From Algoriphagus sp. AK58 (GTDB lineage Bacteria; Bacteroidota; Bacteroidia; Cytophagales; Cyclobacteriaceae), in assembly GCF_014324365.1 (NCBI RefSeq), contig NZ_QEIG01000004.1, positions 1 to 64,000 on the forward strand: 64,000 bases of DNA, in the 5' to 3' direction. This document shows, in pieces, positions 57,120 to 64,000 of the stretch. How positions within the stretch are numbered: the stretch's first letter is position 1; every line of letters starts with the position of its first letter. A program made the position numbers and the translations under genes. The notes under the pieces are model-generated. The model did no database searches, was not told the origin of the DNA, and saw nothing but the letters and a program-made list of their open reading frames with translations.

Positions 57120-59366
57120 ATGTATAATACCAAATATATAATTGATTATCCAAATGTAAATAATCAAAATACCCAAATATTTATTAAGGAAGTAAATTTT
57201 ACAGGTCAACCAATTGTAATTCAAAAGTTTGGTTATTCACCTTTGATATTAAAATATTACGGTGAAGGAAAAGAAAAATTTCAACCAATAAAAACAAGTG
57301 AAGCAAGAATTAATTTATTATCAGAAGTTGATTTTGAATGGTTTGAATTTGCTTCATTTGAAGAAAAACAATTTCTAATTGAAATTACATTTGATCAAAT
57401 TATCTTTTGGTCTGGTTATTTGGTTGCAGATAATTATAGTGAAAATTACACCTTTCCACCTTATGAAGTTACTATTGTAGCAATTGATTATTTAACTACC
57501 TTAAAAGATATTCCATTTTTAGATGAAGGAAATTTTATCTATGAAAATAAAACTGCTTTAGAAATCATCCTTTTTATTCTGAATAAATTGGAATTAGGAT
57601 TAGAAGTTTGGGATGCTACAGATGTTTATCCTTTAAGCGGTAATACAAATTTTGGTGCTTTATCACAGGTTTATATTGATTGCAAAAAGTACATCAACAA
57701 TATCAGAGAAGAAAATCAAGAAGCTTTTAATTGCTTTGATGTTTTAAATGATATTCTTCTATCTTATGGTTTAACCTTATCACAAAATAAAAACCGTTGG
57801 GAAATCAAACATTTTGATTCATTTGTGAAAAGATATTACAAATATAATTCAGTTGGTACTTTCATTGAATTAGAAGAAGTTGATCAAATCAGAAATCTTG
57901 ATTCAATTGATTTATTCCTTTTGGAAGGATCTGGAAATATTGAAGTTGAAGGATCTTATAAAACTGTAATTCTAAACCACGATTTAGGGAGAAAAAATAT
58001 AAGTGTAAGAGGTGGTGATTTTTATCCTGATTCTTGGACTGGTATATCTGTAATGCTAAACCAACATAAGTATTTTAATTTTGTTAGTGGTGGTGGTTTA
58101 TTTTTCCCTAATGGAAATAGAGCTGTTTTTTCTAAGCAAAATGATAATAAAATTTATACTACACTTCCAAATAATGAGACAATAATTAATGCTGCTAAGG
58201 ATAGTTATATTTATTTTGATGTACCTTTTTCAAAGTTACCTATTCCAGATAAAACCATTGATTATCATTTGGACTTTAATTTCTTTACCCAATTAATTGC
58301 CCAATATGATTTACCACCTTTATATGATGATCCAAGCTTTGATAGGGTTATATTTGAAAACTTCTTAGAACAACAATTAAATCAACTTTTTGGAAATTTG
58401 GTATTTAACCACCTTTGGAAATTGGAAATACATAATCAAACAACCAATACAACTTGGTATTTAAGTTATAATCCTTTGTTTGATAATGGTGGTGATACTG
58501 AGAAAATTGATGATAGGTATGGTTGGACTACAACGGATACAAATGATTGGGAGGAATTCACGGGTGAAGAACTTGAAGAAACTGGAAATATTGATCCTTT
58601 ATTGAATAAGAAAAAATATAGACCAAATAGACGGGCGGGAAACGCAATTACTTGGACTGATCCAACTTATGAATTTAAACAAAGAATTCAGCTTTATGAA
58701 TTAACTTCAAATACAAATAAATTAATCAATAAAAATGATGAAGGATTTTTAAGGGTCTATATTTCTTCACCGTACTTTTTTCAGGTTAATGATTATCATT
58801 CAGGGGTTCCAACTGATTACAGGGTAAATTTTCAAAGAGTTAATTCCTATATCCGTTTGATGGATTTTACAAATGATAATTTCAATGTTTCAAATAATGA
58901 AACTTATATTGGTGATGCAGATAAGAATATCAGAAATCTTGCAACTATTGATGTTAGGTTAGGTGGTGGTAATTCAGTTTCTCAAAATAGTTTATTTGAT
59001 GCTTCTGGAAATACCTTTACCAATTTTGTCAAAGGTTTAGAAGAAGGTGATTTTTTACAGTTCACAGCAAATAGAATAATTAATCAATATGAAAATCCTA
59101 GTGTAAGATTTAGAGGTAGAATATTTACTAAAGGTGATAAGCTTGATCTAAGTCAATTAATATATATTGAAGAAATTGATAAGTTCTTTGTGATTCACGG
59201 ATTAACTTATGAAGATATAGAAAATTTTTATGATGTAGAATTAATTGAACTTGCTGGATTTAGTGGATTTGGAAATAGACAATTAAGCTGGATTAAAAGT
59301 ATGGCGGTTACAATAGTGAATAATGAAGAAGGTTATTCAATTGAGATTATAGAAGAAGAAAATTAA
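57120..59366 (+). CDS. Putative tail-tip / baseplate protein
   Basis: 748 residues of mostly beta structure, with no signal peptide and no recognised enzymatic motif. The N-terminal 150 residues (KFGYSPLILKYYGEGKEKFQPIKTSEARINL..EFASFEEKQFLIEITFDQIIFWSGYLVADNYSEN) look like a distal-tail-like domain. The middle contains the helix ENQEAFNCFDVLNDILLSYGLTLSQNKNRWEI, a pattern seen in hub-like proteins. The position directly after the tape measure supports a distal tail or hub role. Function is inferred from position. Confidence 0.65.
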   Translation: MYNTKYIIDYPNVNNQNTQIFIKEVNFTGQPIVIQKFGYSPLILKYYGEGKEKFQPIKTSEARINLLSEVDFEWFEFASFEEKQFLIEITFDQIIFWSGYLVADNYSENYTFPPYEVTIVAIDYLTTLKDIPFLDEGNFIYENKTALEIILFILNKLELGLEVWDATDVYPLSGNTNFGALSQVYIDCKKYINNIREENQEAFNCFDVLNDILLSYGLTLSQNKNRWEIKHFDSFVKRYYKYNSVGTFIELEEVDQIRNLDSIDLFLLEGSGNIEVEGSYKTVILNHDLGRKNISVRGGDFYPDSWTGISVMLNQHKYFNFVSGGGLFFPNGNRAVFSKQNDNKIYTTLPNNETIINAAKDSYIYFDVPFSKLPIPDKTIDYHLDFNFFTQLIAQYDLPPLYDDPSFDRVIFENFLEQQLNQLFGNLVFNHLWKLEIHNQTTNTTWYLSYNPLFDNGGDTEKIDDRYGWTTTDTNDWEEFTGEELEETGNIDPLLNKKKYRPNRRAGNAITWTDPTYEFKQRIQLYELTSNTNKLINKNDEGFLRVYISSPYFFQVNDYHSGVPTDYRVNFQRVNSYIRLMDFTNDNFNVSNNETYIGDADKNIRNLATIDVRLGGGNSVSQNSLFDASGNTFTNFVKGLEEGDFLQFTANRIINQYENPSVRFRGRIFTKGDKLDLSQLIYIEEIDKFFVIHGLTYEDIENFYDVELIELAGFSGFGNRQLSWIKSMAVTIVNNEEGYSIEIIEEEN

Positions 59367-59371
59367 AAAAT

Positions 59372-62300
59372 ATGGCAATAACATTAAAACAATTATATGC
59401 AGGTGGTACAGAAGGTAATTCAACCAAAATAAAAGCTAGGCTTGATTTAGGTGCTGTAAACACTATAGAGAACAATATTAAAGTATATACGATTCAATAC
59501 AAATGGCCAACAAGTCCAGGAAAGTTAAGGCTTTGGATAAACAATGAATTAATTCAAGAAGTGGATTCAACGGGTGTTCAACCCTATTTTGAAAACCTTT
59601 TGATCGGTGGTGATGAAGAAAATCTGGAAGGGTATATTTATGAAATTGTAGCTTTAAAGACTGGTTTTAATTCCGTTCTGGATACTGAATTACAGGCTTA
59701 TAATAATTGGCTTGCTGATAAATGGCTTCCTACAGGATCAAATTTTAATGGTTATACTGTTAATTCTACTGCTGGAACTGAACCAACGTTTACAACGGGT
59801 TCAAATAGATTTTTAGCTAAATGGCTTCATTTGGATGAATCAACTATTGTTGATGATGGATCTGGATTAGTAAATCAATGGAATGATAAAGCAGGATTTT
59901 CAGGAGTTAATAAAGTTTCTTCCTATTACAATTTCCCGACTTCCAACAAATTACCACTTGAAACAACTGGTAAAGGTGGTAAAAGGGTTGTAAGGTTTAA
60001 TAGGGATAACTTCTTTAAACTTGATGTACAGAATGCAGGGGTAAATGATCCTGCTGATCCTGATTATATCACCTTCTTCATTGTGGCCAAATTTGATGAT
60101 TTTGATAGGTCAGGTGGATTTTCAGAATCTCAAACCCTATTGGGTTCAATTACTGATGCTGGTGCTTTTAATACTGCTATACGGTTAAAAAAATACCCTA
60201 CTGATAATTTTCTATCACTAAGAATGCAAATTGGGGGAACCTTCAGAAATGGACAATTTCCAAGGAATAAGGTTTTAGATATTACCACAATTGAAGGTGC
60301 TGAATCTGCAAATCTCAGATTGGCTTATACTAAAGATGAAACCTTTTCCACTGGTATTACCTATACTTCAGGTGTTACGATCACAGAAACAAATAAAGGT
60401 GCTGCAATTTTTAATCTAACTGGATTAGATTATGATACATATTATGTAAGAGCTGAAATTGATTCAGTACTTAATCCACATACTGCAAAATTCAAAACCT
60501 TCAGAAAATCTAATCCTGAAGGGTTCAGTTTTATTTTTGGTAGCTGTAATAACACCAATTCAAACCATATAATTTGGGATGCAATGAAGGAAAAGAATCC
60601 TGATCTATTCTTTCATTTAGGTGATTTACATTACGAAGATATTGCAACACCTGATACAGATTTATTCAGAGATGCTTATAATTCTACAGTTGAACAACCT
60701 AGGCAAAAGGATTTTTATTCTAATCAATCTAATTACTATATATGGGATGATCACGATTACGGGCCAAATAACAGTGATAAAGATTCACCAAGTAGGGCTA
60801 ATGCAATTGAATTTTATTTAAGTAATATCCCATATCAAAATATAATTACTGATCCTATAACTAATGGAATATCTCAATATTATGATATTGGAAGATGTAG
60901 GTTTGTAATGACTGATTTAAGAGCAAATAGAGATGATTGGATGATTGAACCTTATACTGATCCAAATAAAACTGTATTAGGTACTGCAACAAAAAACTGG
61001 TTTAAAAATTTACTTCTGGATTATAAGAATAATAATAATCTTGATGTTCTATTTTGGATGAATCCTTTTGGTTGGACGGGTGATGAAACTGATCCTTACA
61101 GCTGGTCTTATAATGTAACTACTGAAACTTGGTCTGTATATTTGTCAGAACGTCAGGAATTAGCAAATTATATGTATTATAATAATATATCCAATGTGGT
61201 TATCTGTAATGGTGATACCCATATGATTGCAATAGATGATGGAAGAAATAATTTTTATGCAACTGATAATAGTGGTAATAGAATCAAGGCTTCCAACGTT
61301 CCTGCAAATCTTCAACATTTAATAATTGAATCTTCTCCATTTGATAGGGATGGTGATAAGCAAGGTGGATTATTTCAAATTGATGATCTTGATAATAGTG
61401 GTGGGCCTTTTCCAGTGGGTAACAACAATTTCAGCTTCATTACTGTAAATGATCTTGGAAGTAATTGGATTGAAGTTATCATTCAGCAATACGGGTATTT
61501 TCAATTTTTTGAAGGTGGTAATGAATTATATCTAATTAGAGAATTTAAAAAACAATACAGAACAAAAAGAAGTATTAATTCAATTCCACCACCACCACCA
61601 TTTGTATCTTCAAATAAGGTTGGTTTTGGGGTTGTTACACTACCTGAAGAAGATCATCCTATTCAGAATAGCCTAATTCAAATAGATTCACCTATACCCC
61701 TTCTAAACACTTATAAAGGGGTGATTACAGGAAGGGTAATTAATTTTGATGTTAGTGGTGGTGGAATTGTAGCTGAATTATACAGAAGATCCGATCAAGA
61801 CTATTTTGTCACTTTAGGTGCTGTTAATTCCACTACAGGTACATTTACTTTAACACCACCAAATAATCAAAGTGGTACTATTATTATCAAATTAAAAGAT
61901 ACTGAATTCAATTTTACATTTTTTGAATTTGTAAATGATGAAAACAATCCAAACTATCACAATAATTTATCTATTGAAAGATGGGTAACAACTGATATTG
62001 ATTATTTCAGTGGTCAGGCAATTAATGTACCTGAAGGAAAAGAATTTAAATTACCTTTTTCACTTACTGAAGGTAAGGTGAAATTTAAATTGAAACGTAC
62101 AACGGATAATGTTTATGTTGCTGAATCACCTTTTAAAACGGATTTGGCAAGATCATTTTTAATTGATGATAATGATCCTGAAGTAATTTCTTCACCATTT
62201 CCTTCAAGATCTTATTTATATGATATGGCTTTAGTATTGATAAGCAGTACGGGATTAAAGGATTTTAAATTTGCAGATAGGATTGTAAGTGGAATCATTG

Positions 62301-63199
62301 AAAGTCAGTATGCAAATGGTGCTTTTGCTTTTTCGGTAAATCATATTAATCCACGGCCTGAATTACAAGATCCTTATTTTCGTACAGGTGCAATCGGTTG
62401 GGTTGCTTATGCTTTAGGGTATTACCTGCAATACAGAAGGAATTCCCCTTTGAAATCTGAAGCTGAAAATGCTTTGGTAAAGGTGCTGGATTACATTGAA
62501 TCTTTAGAATCAAATCCAATCGGACTTCCTACAGGTGGAAAAGGAAGATATTACTTAGAAGGTGGTTTAGAATTATTCGATCCTGATTATATCATTCCTT
62601 GGATAAGTACAGAACATTGTATTGATTACTTCTTTGCCTTAAAACAGGCTGGAAGGGTTCTAAATGATTCAACCTATACAGCTAAATCAAATCAGGTTAA
62701 AAACCTAATGATCAATCAATTATGGGATTCAACCAATAATAGATTTTTCCAAGGTATAAGTAATGCTGCAACCAATACTAAAGATACTGCTGATGCTTTG
62801 GATTGCAATAGTTGGGGTGCTTTGATGCTATTTTCGGCAGGTGAAACCGAAAAGGCTAATCAACTTCTTCCAAGACTTGAAAATTTTTACTATGTTGAAG
62901 ATACAATTACAGGGGCAAAAGGATATAAGCCTTATTCTGATCAATGGGGATATCCTGGGGCTGCTGCAACTGTCTGGTTTGAAGGATCTTTTGGGGTTGC
63001 TTTGGCCTATTGGAGGGCGAAACAGTATGAAAAATATTCTGAAATAATGAATGATCTGAAGGAATTTGAAGAACCTGATGGATCTTACAGATATGCAGCT
63101 TTACGGGATGAAGTCTATCAGATATCAAACTATCCTTCAACCTGTTCAACTAGCTGGTATATCATTGCAGCTAGATTAAAAAATTCTGTTTGGATTTAA
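59372..63199 (+). CDS. Giant tail protein with PhoD-like phosphatase and alpha/alpha-barrel domains
   Basis: 1275 residues in several modules. A beta N-terminus (1-110) is followed by a LamG/concanavalin-like domain (about 145-300) and a fibronectin-like strand set. A PhoD-type metallophosphatase domain (about 310-700) has FGSC (389-392), HLGDLHYED (415-423), WDDHDYG (458-464) and NGDTHM (613-618), the metal ligands of the family. A linker with a Pro run is at about 745, and further beta domains reach 920. A C-terminal helical (alpha/alpha)6-toroid-like domain (about 925-1275, with YFRTGAIGWVAYALGYYLQ and GYPGAAATVWFEGSFGVALAYW) resembles sugar-processing enzymes. It is probably the tail spike that binds and processes a surface phosphopolymer or polysaccharide. 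Substrate unknown. Confidence 0.75.
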   Translation: MAITLKQLYAGGTEGNSTKIKARLDLGAVNTIENNIKVYTIQYKWPTSPGKLRLWINNELIQEVDSTGVQPYFENLLIGGDEENLEGYIYEIVALKTGFNSVLDTELQAYNNWLADKWLPTGSNFNGYTVNSTAGTEPTFTTGSNRFLAKWLHLDESTIVDDGSGLVNQWNDKAGFSGVNKVSSYYNFPTSNKLPLETTGKGGKRVVRFNRDNFFKLDVQNAGVNDPADPDYITFFIVAKFDDFDRSGGFSESQTLLGSITDAGAFNTAIRLKKYPTDNFLSLRMQIGGTFRNGQFPRNKVLDITTIEGAESANLRLAYTKDETFSTGITYTSGVTITETNKGAAIFNLTGLDYDTYYVRAEIDSVLNPHTAKFKTFRKSNPEGFSFIFGSCNNTNSNHIIWDAMKEKNPDLFFHLGDLHYEDIATPDTDLFRDAYNSTVEQPRQKDFYSNQSNYYIWDDHDYGPNNSDKDSPSRANAIEFYLSNIPYQNIITDPITNGISQYYDIGRCRFVMTDLRANRDDWMIEPYTDPNKTVLGTATKNWFKNLLLDYKNNNNLDVLFWMNPFGWTGDETDPYSWSYNVTTETWSVYLSERQELANYMYYNNISNVVICNGDTHMIAIDDGRNNFYATDNSGNRIKASNVPANLQHLIIESSPFDRDGDKQGGLFQIDDLDNSGGPFPVGNNNFSFITVNDLGSNWIEVIIQQYGYFQFFEGGNELYLIREFKKQYRTKRSINSIPPPPPFVSSNKVGFGVVTLPEEDHPIQNSLIQIDSPIPLLNTYKGVITGRVINFDVSGGGIVAELYRRSDQDYFVTLGAVNSTTGTFTLTPPNNQSGTIIIKLKDTEFNFTFFEFVNDENNPNYHNNLSIERWVTTDIDYFSGQAINVPEGKEFKLPFSLTEGKVKFKLKRTTDNVYVAESPFKTDLARSFLIDDNDPEVISSPFPSRSYLYDMALVLISSTGLKDFKFADRIVSGIIESQYANGAFAFSVNHINPRPELQDPYFRTGAIGWVAYALGYYLQYRRNSPLKSEAENALVKVLDYIESLESNPIGLPTGGKGRYYLEGGLELFDPDYIIPWISTEHCIDYFFALKQAGRVLNDSTYTAKSNQVKNLMINQLWDSTNNRFFQGISNAATNTKDTADALDCNSWGALMLFSAGETEKANQLLPRLENFYYVEDTITGAKGYKPYSDQWGYPGAAATVWFEGSFGVALAYWRAKQYEKYSEIMNDLKEFEEPDGSYRYAALRDEVYQISNYPSTCSTSWYIIAARLKNSVWI

Positions 63200-63235
63200 T
63201 TTTGAAAAAATTAACTGTTTAATAATTATACCTAT

Positions 63236-63835
63236 ATGTTAGTTGAAAAAGTTGTTATTAGAAAAAGGAAGAAACTGATTTTATTAGTGGTTTCAATACT
63301 TGTGATTTTAATTAATTCAATTTATTTCATCTATAAATATTATCCAGTTGATAAGGATGTACCTGATGTAACTCAAAAAACATTTGAAAATTTTCTTGTG
63401 TCGGGTTATATTGATGAAATTACTATTATCACTAATGATCCTCTAGTATTTGTTACACTGAAACAAGAATCTAAAGAATACTTTTTTGAAAACTTTAAAG
63501 AAAAAATGATTGAGGATGGGCCACACTTTAAACTTCAGGTAACACATCAAGATTCTTTTAGGAGAAATTTGGAGGATATTCTGAATAAAATAAAAATTGA
63601 TGAAAATCCAAGTGTAAAGGAAGAATATAAAATTTTTGCAAGATCTTTTTTTATAATGGAATTTTTTATTGTAGAGGTAATAATAATCACATTGATTATT
63701 TTTTTAATTTTTACACCTTCTTTTATTGCATCAAAAAAAACTTTTTTCAACCAAATATTTGCTTTAAACTTTTTCTTAGGATGGACTGGTTTAGGCTGGG
63801 TAATAGCTTTAGTTTGGAGTTTAAAAAATGAATGA
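63236..63835 (+). CDS. Membrane protein, superinfection-immunity-like C-terminus
   Basis: 199 residues: an N-terminal membrane helix (about 13-35), a soluble part (about 40-135) of mixed structure (VPDVTQKTFENFLVSGYIDEITIITND, resembling FtsH extracellular-like sequences), and a C-terminal pair of helices (about 138-162 and 168-195). The last helix region NQIFALNFFLGWTGLGWVIALVWSL matches the superinfection immunity protein (Imm-like, PF14373) pattern FLGWTGIGWIxALxWA. Such a protein could block entry of other phages. It follows the tail protein and is read in the same direction. Confidence 0.65.
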   Translation: MLVEKVVIRKRKKLILLVVSILVILINSIYFIYKYYPVDKDVPDVTQKTFENFLVSGYIDEITIITNDPLVFVTLKQESKEYFFENFKEKMIEDGPHFKLQVTHQDSFRRNLEDILNKIKIDENPSVKEEYKIFARSFFIMEFFIVEVIIITLIIFLIFTPSFIASKKTFFNQIFALNFFLGWTGLGWVIALVWSLKNE

Positions 63836-63880
63836 TTTTAAAATTCTCAATAATTACAAACACATTTATTTAAGCAAATT

Positions 63881-64000
63881 ATGAAATCATCAATTCTAGT
63901 AACACCTACTGATTCAGTCAAAGGATTGGAAATAGAGCGATATATCGAATTTATTTCAACAAATGTTGTTGTAGGCACAAATTTATTTTCTGATGCAGGT
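63881..64000 (+). CDS. YbjQ-family protein, truncated by window edge
   Basis: The first 40 codons (MKSSILVTPTDSVKGLEIER..NVVVGTNLFSDAG) match the start of YbjQ/UPF0145 proteins (pattern MxxxTTxxIxGxxIxxYxGxVxGxxVxGxNxxxD). These small oligomeric beta proteins are of unsettled function, sometimes called heavy-metal-binding. The gene runs off the right edge, so the rest is not seen. Confidence 0.65.
   Translation, partial: MKSSILVTPTDSVKGLEIERYIEFISTNVVVGTNLFSDAG

Noticed and set aside
1..64000. CRISPR arrays, rRNA operons, tRNA genes, intact insertion sequences
   Set aside because: No regularly spaced 25-40 bp direct repeats, no rRNA-like or tRNA-like sequence and no transposase were seen; only reading by eye was possible.

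Overview
ORGANISM. The left 38.7 kb looks like the chromosome of a free-living Bacteroidetes bacterium, probably of the Cytophagales/Cyclobacteriaceae type. The reasons are a SusC/SusD pair with a TlpA partner, a MauE-type membrane protein, DUF6266 and DUF5675 proteins, a PAS sensor with a Bacteroidetes-style H-box, A/T-rich gene leaders with few Shine-Dalgarno sites, and many short-word intergenic repeats. This placement is inferred from protein families. No rRNA or tRNA gene was found.

LAYOUT. (1) 0.3-7.5 kb: a PAS sensor without a kinase domain; a minisatellite; a small phage-like cassette (two-helix holin-like protein, membrane/coiled-coil protein, DUF5675, conserved protein, DUF6266); and a two-gene unit of a Crp-type regulator and a class I terpene synthase. 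(2) 8.1-16.1 kb: a MauE-like protein; a 186-nt strongly foldable RNA lying directly in front of a small secreted two-Cys peptide gene; and, convergent with it, a TlpA-SusC-SusD operon. The tlpA 5' region is built partly from short repeats. (3) 16.1-24 kb: repeat-rich DNA, an Xre regulator with two palindromic operators, and a defence block. The block holds a PLD-nuclease gene that looks like an integron cassette, attC-like sites carrying an ORF-less group II intron, and an operon of three intact TIR proteins, one broken TIR gene and a stand-alone SLOG protein. (4) 24.1-35.2 kb: one long minus-strand type I restriction-modification operon (HsdR, DUF488, VapB45/VapC45 toxin-antitoxin, nuclease-like protein, HsdS, DUF262, HsdM, DUF2971). 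Related non-coding repeats lie beside it at 23.6, 35.3 and 37.8 kb. (5) 36.1-37.6 kb: a periplasmic repeat protein. (6) 38.7 kb to the right edge: an AT-rich HK97-type siphoviral prophage. It has an integrase, an accessory section (PD-(D/E)XK-like protein, beta-helix membrane protein, reversed type II RM pair), a sigma-like regulator, then terminase, holin, portal, protease, capsid, connectors, tail tube, frameshifted tail chaperone, tape measure and tail-tip proteins. The right end of the prophage is outside the window.

HOW IT FITS TOGETHER. Two modules stand out. One is the TIR-rich SLOG operon. It resembles Thoeris signalling (TIR enzymes make an NAD-derived signal that a SLOG domain senses) but has no SIR2 or macro-domain effector. 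The other is a 1275-residue phage tail protein that joins a PhoD-like phosphatase to an alpha/alpha-barrel domain. The best non-protein candidates are the structured RNA before the small peptide, the attC/group II intron arrangement around the PLD gene, and a recurrent intergenic motif in the prophage that may be its late promoter.
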